64,000 nucleotides of DNA from NCBI GenBank assembly GCA_900491605.1, contig UESW01003829.1, positions 1,751,668 to 1,815,667 of the forward strand, in the 5' to 3' direction. The stretch comes from Calamus simplicifolius. Lineage: Eukaryota > Streptophyta > Magnoliopsida > Arecales > Arecaceae. Below the pieces are notes generated by a model. That model did not search any database and was not told where the DNA came from. It saw only the letters and a program-made list of their open reading frames with translations. Positions 33,001 to 45,620 of the stretch are shown in pieces. The translations under genes were made by a program, and so were the position numbers. The first letter of the stretch is position 1; every line of letters starts with the position of its first letter.

Positions 33001-33862
33001 TACCTTGTCGAAACATATTGCCCCTTTTTCTTCTTTAACCTGTTTGGATCAAGTAGGGCAATGTAAAGAGGACAGTTCCTCTTCCAGTGCCCTGGCATCT
33101 TACAATGAAAGTATTCAGCTTGACTTTTATTAACTTTCTTATTCTGCATCTAACCTCTTATAGATGTCCTAGCATGTTGCACCTTTTTCTTATTCTTTTT
33201 CTTCTTCCCTTTCAAAGGGTTGATGCCCTACCTTAGATCCTTAACCACATTAACCAAACCCTTAGAGAGCTGGTTGTCCTTCTCAAAGTTTTGTAACAAC
33301 TCCAACAAACCGTGGTAGTTGACTATAGGCTTTGTTATTTGAAAATGAGTAAGGAAATGTCGGAAGGATGGAGGCAAGGAATTCAGGATCACATCTTTTC
33401 CCAATTGCTCATGTAGGGGAAAGCCGATCTTGCTTACAAGTTCTATCTTCTTGATCATGTATAATACATGATTAGTGACTGGAGATCCATCCCTCATTCG
33501 AGCATTAAAAATAGCACAACTAGCCTTGTGCCTTTTAACGTCGTCAAGTGTGCCGAAAGATTCATTCAACGCTTGAATGATTTCTTCTGACTGAGCATTC
33601 TCGAATCGGCGATCGAATTCATCATTCATTGCTGCTAGCATGATGCAACGCACACTAATTCTATCACTGAGCCACTTCTGATAAGTATCTTTCTTAGAAC
33701 TTTGGGTATTTTCATCAGGTATCTTTGGTGCAGGATTATTCAGAATATATAGAATCCTCTCATGCTCAAGAATGATCTTAAGTTTTCTAAACCAGCTATT
33801 CAAATTTAAACCATTCAACTTATCATTATCCAATAGGACCTTAATGATAAATTAGTGGCCAT
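30020..33862 (-). pseudogene. Copia-B gag-pol polyprotein, inactive
   Basis: On the minus strand from ATG 33862 (MATNLSLRS): gag (UBN2-like) 33833-33228 after an early frameshift; a zinc knuckle near 33130-33070 reading YFHCKMPGHWKRNC, whose first Cys is Tyr; an aspartic protease (33016-32780) reading WVLDTRSP, where the Gly of DTG is Arg; integrase with HTDVCGPM near 32350 and, in the frame 32179-31910, NGVSKRRNRTLLD, where the third catalytic acidic residue (normally Glu) is Lys; RT N-terminus 31887-31258 (KARLVAKGYHQRYGIDYDETF); the RT catalytic motif YMDD at 30994-31005; and RNase H down to about 30030 (RTKHILC, DPFTKAL). Numerous stops and frameshifts. This copy could not supply active enzymes. 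Confidence 0.88.
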
Positions 33863-34273
33863 TTTCTGCATAAGAAAAAACTAAAGTTTAGTAGTATATA
33901 AATTGATTCAGTCTAAAGACTTGGACTTTAGTCTAAAGATTCTTTCACTATTTTGTTCAAATTGGCAGCCTCTACACCCCAATTCGAAGAATTATTCTTA
34001 ATTCTTTAGTGGGCACTAAGATCTACATATATATATACAGGCCCAAGTGAAGCTTGGCCAACCCATATGCATCTAAGAGTAGGTTCAAAACCAATTATTT
34101 TCCAAACAATTCTTAGTGTTCAGTTTTGCCCCATGTACCTCTTCGGCAGGCATGGAGTGCCTCCACTAAAAGTTCTGGTTAGGTCCAATCATTAAACGAT
34201 ATAATCAGTGTAACCTATCAATAGACAACCAAGCCCGAATGAAGCTCGGTCCACCTAACTGTCTATTTAATAG
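33863..34273 (-). other. Copia-B 5' leader, left part
   Basis: Non-coding leader between the copia-B gag start and the copia-C insertion. It continues on the other side of copia-C at 45621-46721. The phrase of a tandemly duplicated AAGACTT/TAGTCTAAAGA type occurs near 33905-33945. No gene is seen. Confidence 0.6.
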
Positions 34274-36411
34274 TGTTGCCCAGATGTAGCAACCCAAGAG
34301 GGGGTCAATTGGGTTATTTAAAAAATTAATTACTATTGCATGTATGTGCTTAAACCCTAATTTTGATTTGCAGTGTAGTGAGTGCACAAAATGATAACAA
34401 TAAGAGACAAACAACCACAAACACACAGAAGTTTATAGTGGTTCGGTGCCAAACTCAGCACCTACATCCACTCCCCAAAACCTTTGGAATTCCACTAATC
34501 GTATCACAATGATTACAACCTCTAGCCGAACCTAGCTAGCCCTCTTGTTTATATGGCACAAGGCAGCCAAAAACCCCTAGCCAAACCAGGCTAGTCCTCT
34601 TATTTCACACAAGGAAGCCAAAACCTCTAGCCAAACCTAGGCTAGTCTCTTGTTTCACGGCACAAGGAAGCCAACAATAATCAAGGGTTAACACTAACCC
34701 TTTTACAAAAGATCAGAGAATGATAAAGAGAAGCTCCTATAATGAGCAAATATTCAGAGTATACTTTACAACTTTTGAAGCAATAATTTCAGCAATAAAT
34801 GAACGAGGTCGAAGTAGCTGAAGCCTTGATTGCTTGAAAATCTTCAATGATCTGGACACTTTTTGGAGCAATGAATGAACTTGAATGCACAGCAACTCCT
34901 TTATCAACCACTCAACAATATATAGTAAATGCTCTTCTCTTGGATTTCTTCCTCTTGAAAATCTCTTTTTCAAAATCGTCATCGTGTGCTTCTAATCACA
35001 CTATTTATAATGATCCAACAAAAAAGATATCGTTAGACACATTAGGAACAAATGAAATAAAAATGGAAGAAAATATAACCGTTGTAAGATGTTTCCCTTA
35101 AGCATTGAATGCAGATCTCCATTTGAGGAAGGAAGAATCCTGAAGCCATTCAAAAAATCAAAAGTTAAATGTAGCTAAAATAGCAATAGAGAGAGAGTAA
35201 GAGAGAAAAAGCAAACTCAAGAACTCAGGCGGCAGTTGGCTGGAAATAACTCCAGGTAGCTGAAAACTTGAATGCATTCGGCCAAGAGATAAGCAGGAAA
35301 CCCCAGCTAGCTAGTCAGCTAGCTCACAAGAGAGGCCACGGCAGAAAAAAGGCATCCAGAGGCAGCTCTTAGGCAACTAAAATGATTGCTAGTTAGCTTC
35401 CCAGCTAACTAACAGCAAAAGTAAATGGCCAGGAGAAAAATGCAAGGCACTTAGTTAGCTCAGCAGCTAACTAAGCAAAAGATAGTTAGCTCTTCAGCTA
35501 ACTAACAGGCAATTCAAATGGCAGATAGAAGAATTCATGCTTTGGTAGTTAGCTCCCCAGCTAACTAGAATTGAAGGCTCACGGCTGCAGGAGTTTCAGG
35601 AGAAAAGGAGTTAGCTCAATAGCTAACTAAAGAAAAGTCAGTTAGCTCACTAGCTAGCTAAGTTCAAAAGTAGTTAGCTAAAAGCCAGAGAAATCGTCCA
35701 AGCTAGTTAGCTAACTAGCTAACTGAGCAAAAAGGCAGCCACATGTCTGAATAAAGTAGCTAACTCTCCAGCTAACTAACCAACAGGTAGCTAGCTCTCC
35801 AGTTAACTAAAATTTGAATCCACACGGCTTGAACCTTTCCTATGAAAAATAGTTAGCTAAGCAGTTAGCTCCAAGATAAAATAGTTAGCTAAGCAGTTAG
35901 CTCCAAGAAACGCCAGCTAGCTAAAAGATCCGGCAGCTAGCTCAACAGTTAGCTAAAATTGAAGACCATTCGGCCAGGAAAGATAACAGGCAACTGGAGT
36001 TAGCTAAAATGAAATCCAGTTAGCTCCAAGGCATCCCAAGCTAGCTAACCAGCTAGCTAAAAATGAAGAATGTTCGGCCAGCACAGTGACGAGCACCTTA
36101 GCTAACTGAAAGAACTCCAGCTAGCTAAAAGCTAGCTAACCAGCTAGCTGAAAAAGGTGGACGTTCGGCCAAGCACTGAGATTTCGTACCAGTTAGCTGA
36201 AAGGTGTGCCAGCTAGCTAAATGGAATAACAAGTTAGCTAACCAGTTAACTCCAAGCCAATAAAATTATCTAAGGCAAAATAGAATGAAGTATACTCTTA
36301 CCAATCAATTTTTGCACGAAATACTTACTTGCAAGGCGACCGAACTTCCCTGTATCAAGCTTAGAATTGCTTAATTATTTTGTAATCATCAAAATCAATC
36401 TGGGGTCAACA
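34274..36411 (-). repeat. Left (3') LTR of copia-C with U3 hairpin array
   Basis: 2138 bp. On the minus strand U3 runs from 36411 to about 34975. From about 35230 to 36260 it is filled with AGTTAGCT, AGCTAACT and AGCTAGCT words, many as inverted pairs with about 4 bp loops, for example CTTAGTTAGCT-CAGC-AGCTAACTAAG at 35450-35475. A minus-strand TATA box is at 35001-35010. Confidence 0.93.
35001..35010 (-). promoter_or_regulatory. TATA box in copia-C left LTR
   Basis: TTATAAATAG on the minus strand. The same site is at 44221-44230 in the right LTR. It sits downstream (in element orientation) of the hairpin array and marks the end of U3. Confidence 0.65.
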
Positions 36412-36424
36412 ATCTCCCCTTTTT
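36412..36424 (-). other. Polypurine tract of copia-C
   Basis: On the minus strand AAAAAGGGGAGAT directly precedes the LTR start TGTTGACCCC. A clear plus-strand priming site. Confidence 0.8.
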
Positions 36425-36836
36425 GATGATGACAAAACCCTTAAGCATGAAGGAAAAAATATAGGAAGTTTAATAAATAGACAGGAGTGTAATCAGAAAA
36501 ACATTACTTACTCCCCCTGTCAAACTGAATAAGTGAACTCTTTTCTTCCCCTGAATATATGGAGTTATTATTTTACTCCATTCCTTAATGTATGCAATAT
36601 TCTTCTCCCCTTTTTGTCATTAATCAAAAAGAAGTTTGAAGAGTCTTGCAATAATTTAAGCATAACATAACAAGGAGATGTTACCATTCATACATAATTA
36701 GAGCAGTCATTCAGATCATTACAAATAGAGTAAAAATACAAATATTACATGTCATGGTTTCAAGTCATAAAACATAGTCATAAACATGCATTACATAAAC
36801 AGTACCAAGTACGATTACTACATAAGTCAAGCACAG

Positions 36837-38380
36837 TCACTTGTCGTCATCAGAAGAAGAAATATGCACTGAAGAAACATTTGGCTTGTTTGAAGATCCA
36901 GGCTTGTCGGAAGGTGTGTCGGTGGCGTCCAGAGGTGCGGATGAGAATAAGAAGCATCAGGCGCAGAACGGCAGAAAGAGTGATGTAAGTCTCCACGAGA
37001 TGACTCAGCCTAGAGAGAGATGTGGTCCAATGGTCGACAGCATTTGTTGCATCTCGAGTCTGAGTCTCGTTGGATCTCATTGGTATTCTACCACTCTGCC
37101 TTAGTTTCAAAATTCTCAAGCTTACCTTTTAGGAAATTTATCTCTTTTAGGATCCGGTCCATGACAGATTCATTGTGATGAAAAACTCTTCCATTGAGAA
37201 TGTTCACATCATGGACAAGATCAAGAGTAATTTTAAACTGAGACATGTCTCAAAAATAGAAGAAATATGTGGTACAAGAGTCTGATCATTGACAGAAGAA
37301 GCACTGTCTCCAGAGCTTCGACTAGAAGTGGCAAGGGTCAATTCATTGATAATATGGCAAATTTGATCATCACTTAGACGAACCAAAGGAAGAGGAGCAG
37401 GAGCAGGGTTGTCATTACGATAAGAAGGTCCAGAAGCATTCATATTGGGTGGATCAGATAGAAAAGGATTTTGGTCAGCAGACATAGCAGCAAGGTAAGG
37501 ATTCGGTTGGTTGAAGTCAAAATTGAAGAAGTTCTGAGGAGAACAAGCGGATTGAGTCACATTTGGCGTGGCATACTAGACTGACCAGTTCTTGATCTAA
37601 CTTTTAACCAAATACCATCCCGTTTGGCAAAGTCCATACGGTGCAGTGAATGCGCATTAAATATGTCAGAGTGACGTAATGCCACTGCAGTTTCTCCTTA
37701 AGCTTAATATTGAAAAACTCAAATATATAAGTGAGAAACATTCCGTAGGGCAATGCAGCCTTAGATCTAGACAGAGATTCTTTCATTACGGTCATCATTA
37801 GTTGAGGTAGATCAACAGGGTCTTCTATTAAGATGTCATACATTAAACATATGTCTCTATCATTTACAACATTAAACGAACCAGCTCGTGGGGCAAGGAT
37901 TTTGCGATGATACTGTGGAATAATCTATTTTCTACAGATAACATGTTTGCATCTAGAGTTTCAATATTACTAGCTTCACTGTCGTCAATATTAAGGATTA
38001 AACCTATTTTATCCACGTTCACTAGGTAGGACTTCTAAGAAACCATCAGATGGAATATTTAAGGCACAACCTAACATTTTGCAGTCTAGGTCGATTTTAG
38101 TCTTTTTCACAAGGAAGAGATAGTCCCACTACCAAAAGAGATATTTTCATAAAATCCTTAATAAGCTCAGGATAAATAGGTCTCTTGGTAGATAAAAGCT
38201 TATCCAACCTTGATTAACTAACAGTTTTTCCAATTTTAAAGCCTTCTTGTTCTAAGAAGTTAAAATCGACTAACCTTCCATGAGCGAAAGATTTAGAAGC
38301 AAGAAGGGAGTTGATCTGGGATGAAGAAGTAGAAGACTTCCGGCGAAGATCAGCACAATTGTCTTCTTCTTGGGAGCCAT
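36837..38380 (-). pseudogene. Third ORF of copia-C (putative plant transposon protein type)
   Basis: An ORF between pol and the 3' LTR, in the position of the env-like ORF of SIRE elements. It starts MAPKKK at 38380, like the MAPKVK start of the matching ORF in copia-E. It continues through frameshifts: SSQINSLLASKSFAHGRLVDFNFLEQEGF (frame 38609-38214, inside it), RPIYPELIKDF near 38170, MKESLSRSKAALPYGMFLTYIFEFF (37843-37604), a Pro/Asn-rich part with a possible hydrophobic tail (37560-37204), and an acidic end, SSSDDDK, before the stop at 36837. The conserved part resembles the 'putative plant transposon protein' domain (PF20167-like, from memory). I see no signal peptide or clear membrane anchor, so an envelope role is not supported. 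Function unknown. Confidence 0.65.
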
Positions 38381-38789
38381 CAACTATCTTCAAGATGGAT
38401 TGATAGATTGAATGGAAGAAAGAAGATTGATGGAAGGATTGATGGAATGAGAGAATGAAAAGGAGAGAGAGGATGATCGGTTGAAATGAGGAAGAATGAG
38501 GGAGAGAGCTTGAATGAAACAAAAGGTTTGGTGAAAAGGTTATATAGGGTGAGAACTTGATGGTTAGCTGGCCAGGTGTTTGGTTGCCTGGTTGGTTAAC
38601 TGCCATCAATAAAATGAAAAAGGTTTCAAATGGCCGGTTGGTGGATGAATTTATGGAAGTATGCTTTCATAAAGATGAAAAGCTTAAAACTTGCAGCATA
38701 CTCAAGCATTTAATTTGATAAGGTGTTCCTTTTAATTGATTTGATTAAAGATGTCATATCAATTAGATATATATTCATTAATTGATTCA

Positions 38790-41700
38790 TTAAATGGTTG
38801 GATCAAACATTCCTAATTCTCTTCTGATTTCATAAAATTTTGTTTCATCAAGAGGCTTAGTGAAAATATCAGCAATTTGATTTTCAGTATTTAAAAATTC
38901 AATAACAACATTTTCATTATTTACGTGATCTCTAATGAAATGATGTCTAATTTCAATATGTTTTGTTCTGAATGTTGAATAGGATTCTTAGTTAAACTGA
39001 TTGCACTTGTATTATCACATTTTATAGGTATGGCTTTTTGTTTAATGCCATAATCTTCTAGCTGTTGCTTAATCCATAAGATTTGAGCACAGCAACTTCC
39101 AGCTGCAACGTATTTGGCCTCGGCCGTAGACAGTGCTACTGAAGTTTGCTTTTTGCTAAACCATAAAATTAAGTTAACACCTAGAAACTGGCAAGTTCCA
39201 GTGGTTGATTTCCTATCTAATTTACATCCAGCAAAGTTTGAATTATCCTATTAAGTCAATGCTAGATTGTTTGTCATACCATATACCTAAATTTACTGTT
39301 CCATTTAAATATTTAAATATTCTTTTAACAGCAAGCAAGTGTGATTCTTTAGAATTGGCTTGATATCTTGCACACATGCAAACACTAAATAAAATATCTG
39401 GCCTACTAGCAGTTAAATATAATAATGATCCAATCATGCCTCTATATAATTTTAAATCAACAGACTTTTCAGAATTATAGGATTCAAGTCTACATGATGA
39501 GCTCATAGGGGTACCGATACTCTTGGATGTCTCCATGCCAAACTTTTGATCATTTCTTTGGTATATTTGGATTGGCTTATGAAGATCCCATCTTTGCTTT
39601 GTTTAATTTGTAGTCCGAGGAAGTAGGTCAGCTCACCCATCATACTCATCTCGAACTCTCCCTGCATAAGCTTAGCAAAGTCTTTGCATAAAGAATCATT
39701 AGTGGCACCAAATATGATATCATCAACATAGATTTGAATAATTAATATATCTTTTTTTATCTTTTAATAAATAAAGTTGTATCCACAGTTCCTCGAATGA
39801 AATCATTACTAATCAAGAATTTGCTTAATCTTTCATACCATGCCCGGGGCGCTTGTTTCAAACCATATAAAGCTTTGTTTAATTTGAAAACGTGATTTGG
39901 AAACAAGTGATTTTCAAAGCCGGTGGCTGTTCCACAAAAACTTGTTCAGCAATGTATCCATTTAAGAAAGCGCTTTTAACATCCATTTGATACAATTTAA
40001 AATTCATATAACAAGCATAAGCAAGAAGTAATCTAATAGCTTCTAATCTAGCAACAGGGGCATAAGTTTCATCAAAATCAATTCCCTCTTCTTGATTATA
40101 ACCCTTAGCTACTAATCTTGCCTTATTTCTAATTATATTACCATTTTCATCTAATTTGTTTCTATAAACCCATTTAGTTCCAATAATTTGATGATCATGA
40201 GGTCTTTCAATAAGAGTCCAAACATTATTTCTTTCAAATTGGTTAAGTTCTTCATGCATGGCATTATCCAATCAACATCATTTTTAGCATCATCATAACA
40301 TTTAGGTTCAATTTTAGATACAAATGCTAAGTTATTACAAGCATCTCTAAATGATGATCTAGTTCTAACTCCTTGAGAAGGATCACCAATAATTTGATCT
40401 TTAGGGTGACTAAGAACATACCTCCAACCTCTTTCTAATTCATCATTACCTTGTGAGGCTTCAGGTAGGTCAGCGTTCCCTTCTCCATTTACCTCTTGTG
40501 TATCTGTGTCGTTCTTATCCTTCAGTGTGATGTCCTTGAATTGATCTTCAATGTCATCTGCATCATTTATACCTTTTCCCTTCCTTGATGGAAGATCATT
40601 AGATTCATCAAAGATAACATGAATTGATTCTTCAACTACTAAAGTCTTTTTGTTGAATATTCTAAAAGCTCTACTATGTAAAGAATATCCGAAAAAAATT
40701 CCTTCATCAGACTTAGCATCAAATTTATCAAGGTTTGATTTTTCATTATTTAATACAAAACATCGGCATCCAAAAACATGAAAGTAACTTATATTAGGTT
40801 TTCTTCCTTTCCAAAGTTCATATGGAGTCTTTTTCAAAACAGGTCTGATTAATGCACGATTTAAAACATAACATGCAGTGTTAATAGCTTCTGCCCAAAA
40901 ATATTTTGAAGATTGCTTTCACACAACATGGTACGCCATTTCCTCTAATGTTCTATTTTTTCTTTCAACTACTCCATTTTGTTGTGGTGTTCTTGGTGCA
41001 GAAAAATTATGTTCAATTCCATTTTCATTACAAAATTCTTCAAAAGATTTATTTTCAAATTCTTTTCCATGATCACTTCGTATCGACAAAACAGAAGAAT
41101 TCTTTTTGTTTGTAATTCTTTTAAATAATTTTTAAAATGTTGAAATGCTTCGTCTTTACTAGATAGAAATAAAACCCATGTAAAGCGAGAGAAATCATCA
41201 ATAACAACAAAACCGTATCTTTTACCTCCTAGACTAGTTGTTCTTGTAGGACCAAATAAATCCATATGCAAGAGCTCCAAAGGTCTAGTGGTTGAAACTA
41301 AATTCTTTGATTTAAAAGATACTCGGGTTTGTTTTCCAAATTGACAAGCATTACAAATCTTATCTTTTTCAAAAACAAGTTTTGGCAAACCATGTACCAA
41401 ATCCTTCTTAATTAATTTAGATAGTAAATCCATGCTTGCATGAGCTAGCCTACGATGCCATAACCAACTATTATCAGTTTTATTGTTTGTAGCAACTAGG
41501 CAATCAATATTTTGATCATGCAAATCATTTAAATTAACAATGTATACATTACCATGCCTATGACCAACAAATTTCATGTTTTCTTTAGCAGATTTTTAAC
41601 AATGCATAGAGATGATTCAAAAGTAACATTAAATCCTTTGTCACATAATTGACTAATGCTAAGTAAATTGTGTTTCAGTCCTTTCACAAGCAAAACATTA

Positions 41701-43443
41701 TCAATATAAGCATGAGGTGTGATACCTATTTTTCCAATGCCAATTATTTTTCCTTGGCCATTATCACCGAAAGTAACAGCACCTCCATCTTTTGCTTCCA
41801 AAGTGATGAATTGCGATTCATCACCGGTCATGTGTCTTGAGCACCCGCTATCCAAGTACCATTGTCTTTTAATTGCTCGGGTTGCAAGACACACCTGCAT
41901 ACACAATTTCAATTTTTATTTTTAGGTACCCAAGCTTTCTTGGGTCCTTTAGGGTTAGTCAAGATGGTTCCTTTTGGAACCCATATTTTTCTTATCTTTT
42001 GTGTTTGACAAATATAAGCTTTGTGTCCAATTTTTCACATTTAAAACATGTAATTTTAGTAGAATCATCAGCATGCTCATAAATATTTTTAAAAATTATG
42101 TCTTTCAAAAGTATTGTATCCAAGACCAGCTCTATTGTAAACAACTCTTTGACTATTTAAAATTATTTCTAATTTTTCTGAACCTAAATCTATCAACAAT
42201 TGGTTTTAATTCATTTTTTAAATCTTGGTTTTCTTTAACAATGATTCATTATCCTTTGAAATTCTTTCCTTTTCAAGAGTTTTTGATTTCATTTTTCAAT
42301 TCTTTGCTCTTTGAACTTAAATTTGCAAAATCATCAATAAGTTCATAAAATGCACATTGTAATTCATCAAAGGTAAAGTCATCTAAAAAGTTAGGGCTTA
42401 CCTCATCATTATCAGCCATGAAGCAAACATTTGCAACTCAGTTTTCTCTTCATCTTCTGAACTTGTTGCTTCACTGTCGCTCCAAGTAGCCATCATTGCC
42501 TTCTTCTTTATTCTTTTAGATCCTTTCTTTAACAGTGGACAATCTGGTCTGATGTGTCCAGGCTTTTTGCACTCATAGCATGTAGGAGGTTCACTCTTTT
42601 CCTTATCTTTGCTATGGTCTCCTTTGACAAATTTTTTCTTTTTCCAAATTTCTTTCTCTTCATGAACTTTTAAATTTCCTTGAAATAAGTGTCATTTCAT
42701 CATCTTTCTCACTGTCACTTGTGGTTTCTTCACTTTTATCTTCTTAAGTTGCACTCTTCAAAGCCATGGTCCTTTTCTTCTTTGATTCATCTTTATCAAT
42801 ATGTTGTCATTGCTGAAGCTCATGAGTCATCAAAGAACCGACCAACTCTTCAAGTGATAAAGTGTTGAGATCTTTTGCTTCTTGAATTGCAGTGACTTTT
42901 GCTTCCCATGTCCTAGGTAAAGATCTTAAGATTTTTCTAACAAGATCACTGTTAGCATAAGATTTTCCAAGACTTTTCAGTCCATTAATAATGTCAGTAA
43001 ATCTTGTAAACATATCAGTAATATTTTTAGCAGATCCATCTTAAATAATTCATACTTATGAACAAGCATATTTATTTTGGATTCCTTGACTTGATTTGTA
43101 CCCTCATGGGTGACTTCAAGTCTATCCCAGATTTTTTTAGCAGACATGCAAGTAGATATGCGATTAAACTCATTTGCATCAATAGAGCAATAAAGAACAT
43201 TCATAGCCTTAGCATTTAATTGAGCTAATTTCTTATCTTGCTCATCCCATTAGATTCAGGTTTTGTAATATTAATATTTTCAATCATAATAGTGGGTGTG
43301 TGGTCCATTAATTATGATTCCCATAAATCATAATCTAGTGCTTGAATGAAGATTTTCATTCGTGCTTTCCAATATGTGTAATTTGTTCCATTGAACAAAG
43401 GTGGTCTATTAGTTGATTGTCCTTCAGTCAACATAGAACTCAT
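38790..43443 (-). pseudogene. Copia-C gag-pol polyprotein, frameshifted
   Basis: From ATG 43443 (MSSMLTEGQST): gag UBN2-type (frames 43204-42977 and 43013-42807); an intact CCHC knuckle, CYECKKPGHIRPDC, near 42583-42545; protease WYLDSGCSRHMTG (frame 41912-41574) with its DSG intact; GAG-pre-integrase HRRLAH...CNACQFGKQ and integrase core HMDLFGPT (41577-40969); then, in another frame, SIRSDHGKEF and NGVVERKNRTL, so all three integrase acidic residues survive across two frames; RT (40837-40151, 40271-39879; KARLVAKGYNQEEGIDFDETYAPVA); YVDDIIFG at about 39708-39730; RNase H (39536-39243, then to about 38790; KCDNTSAISLTKNP). At least five frame changes break it. It is less decayed than copia-B. 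Confidence 0.88.
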
Positions 43444-43503
43444 TGGGATTACTACTAATCTTTGGCTCCAAGCTAATCAAAGCTATAGAATCAAGAGCAC
43501 TCT

Positions 43504-43515
43504 GCTCTGATACCA
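43504..43515 (-). other. Primer binding site of copia-C (initiator Met tRNA)
   Basis: On the minus strand TGGTATCAGAGC, the standard Ty1/copia site complementary to the 3' end of initiator tRNA-Met, two bases from the LTR. Confidence 0.9.
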
Positions 43516-43517
43516 CT

Positions 43518-45620
43518 TGTTGCCCAGATGTAGCAACCCAAGAGGGGGATGAATTGGGTTATTTAAAAATTAATTACTATGCATGTATGTTCTTAAACCC
43601 TAATTTTGATAACAATAAAGAGACAAACAACCACAAACACACAGAAGTTTATAGTGGTTCGGTGCCAAACTCAGCACCTACATCCACTCCCCAAAACCTT
43701 TGGAATTCCACTAATCGTATCACAACGATTACAACCTCTAGCCGAACCTGGCTAGCCCTCTTGTTTATACGGCACAAGGCAGCCAAAAACCCCTAGCCAA
43801 ACCAGGCTAGTCCTCTTGTTTCACGGCACAAGGAAGCCAAAACCCCTAGCCAAACCTAGGCTAGTCCTCTTGTTTCACGGCACAAGGAAGCCAACAATAA
43901 TCAAGAGTTAACCCTAACCCTTTTACAAAAAGATCAGAGAATGATAAAGAGAAGCTCCTACAATGAGCAAATATTCAGAGTATACTTTACAACTTTTGAA
44001 GCAATAATTTCAGCAATAAATGAACGAGGTCGAAGTAGCTGAAGCCTTGATTGCTTGAAAATCTTCAATGATCTGGACGACTTTTTGGAGCAATGAATGA
44101 ACTTGAATGCACATCAACTCCTTTATCAACCACTCAACAATATATAGTAAATGCTCTTCTCTTGGATTTCTTCCTCTTGAAAATCTCTTTTTCAAAATCA
44201 TCGTGTGCTTCTAATCATAACTATTTATAATGATCCAACAAAAAAGATATCCGTTAGACACATTAGGAACAAATGGAAATAAAAACGGAAAGAAAATATA
44301 ACCGTTGTAAGATGTTTCCCTTAAGCATTGAATGCAGATCTCCATTTGAGGAAGGAAGAATCCTGAAGCCATTCAAAAAATCAAAAGTTAAATGTAGTTG
44401 AAAATAGCAATAGAGAGAGAGTAAGAGAGAAAAGCAAACTCAAGAACTCAGGCGGCAGTTGGCTGGAAATAACTCCAGGTAGCTGAAAACTTGAATGCAT
44501 TCGGCCAAGAGATAAGCAGGAAACCCCAGCTAGCTAGTTAGCTAGCTCACAAGAGAGGCCATGGTAGAAAAAAGGCATCCAGAGGCAGCTCCTTAGGCAA
44601 CTAAAATGGTTGCTAGTTAGCTTCCCAGCTAACTAACAGCAAAAGTAAATGGCCAGGAGAAAAAAGTGCAAGGCACTTAGTTAGCTCAGCAGCTAACTAA
44701 GCAAAAGATAGTTAGCTCTTCAGCTAACTAATAGGCAAAAACGACAGATAGAAGAATTCATGCTTTGATAGTTAGCTCCCCAACTAACTAGAATTTGAAG
44801 GCTCACGGCTGCAGGAGTTTCAGGAGAAAGGAGTTAGCTCAATAGCTAACTAAAGAAAAGTTAGTTAGCTCACTAGCTAGCTAAGTTCAAAAAACAAGAA
44901 ATCGTCCAAGCTAGTTAGCTAACTAGCTAACTGAGCAAAAAGGCAGCCACACGTCTGAATAAAGTAGCTAACTCTCCAGCTAACTAACCAACAGGTAGCT
45001 AGCTCTCCAGTTAACTAAAATTTGAATCCACACAACTTGAACCTTTCCTGTGAAAAATAGTTAGCTAAGCAGTTAGCTCCAAGATAAAATAGTTAGCTAA
45101 GCAGTTAGCTCCAAGAAATGCCAGCTAGCTAAAAGATCCGGCAGCTAGCTCAACAGTTAGCTAAAATTGAAGACCATTCGGCCAGGAAAGATAACAGGCA
45201 ACTGGAGTTAGCTAAAATGAAATCCAGTTAGCTCCAAGGCAACCCAAGCTAGCTAACCAGCTAGCTAAAAATGGAGAACGTTCGGCCAGCACAGTGACGA
45301 GCACCTTAGCTAACTGAAAGAACTCCAGCTAGCTAACAAGCTAGCTAACCAGCTAGCTGAAAAGGTGGACATTCGGCCAAGCACTAAGATTTCGTACCAA
45401 TTAGCTGAAAGGTATGCCAGCTAGCTAAATAGAATAACAAGTTAGCTAACCAGTTAACTCCAAGTCAATAAAATTATCTAAGGCAAAATAGAATGAAGTA
45501 TACTCTTACCAATCAATTTTTGCATGAAAATACTTACTTGCAAGGCGACCGAACTTCCCTGTATCAAGCTTAGAATTACTTAATTGTTTTGTAATCATCA
45601 AAATCAATCTGGGGTCAACA
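43518..45620 (-). repeat. Right (5') LTR of copia-C
   Basis: 2103 bp and very similar to the left LTR, including the inverted AGTTAGCT/AGCTAACT clusters (about 44580-45450) and the minus-strand TATA box at 44221-44230. Small indels account for the 35 bp length difference. Confidence 0.93.

Larger units (their letters stand above)
34274..45620 (-). mobile_element. Copia-C: full-length SIRE-type Ty1/copia element with third ORF
   Basis: LTRs of 2138 and 2103 bp (34274-36411, 43518-45620) start TGTTGCCC and end GGGGTCAACA. Flanks AATAG (34269-34273) and AATAA (45621-45625) are a target duplication with one mismatch. On the minus strand the order is PBS (43504-43515), gag (from 43443), protease, integrase, RT, RNase H (to about 38790), a third ORF (38380-36837) and a polypurine tract (36412-36424). 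LTR start TGTTGACCCC, the protease phrase WYLDSGCSRHMTG and a third ORF after pol are SIRE/Maximus hallmarks. The LTRs are nearly identical except for small indels, so it is the youngest copia insertion of the nest. Coding frames are broken at several points. Confidence 0.92.

Noticed and set aside
36841..37104. Plus-strand frames at 36749-37104
   Set aside because: They are antisense to the C-terminal part of the third ORF of copia-C, which matches copia-E on the minus strand.
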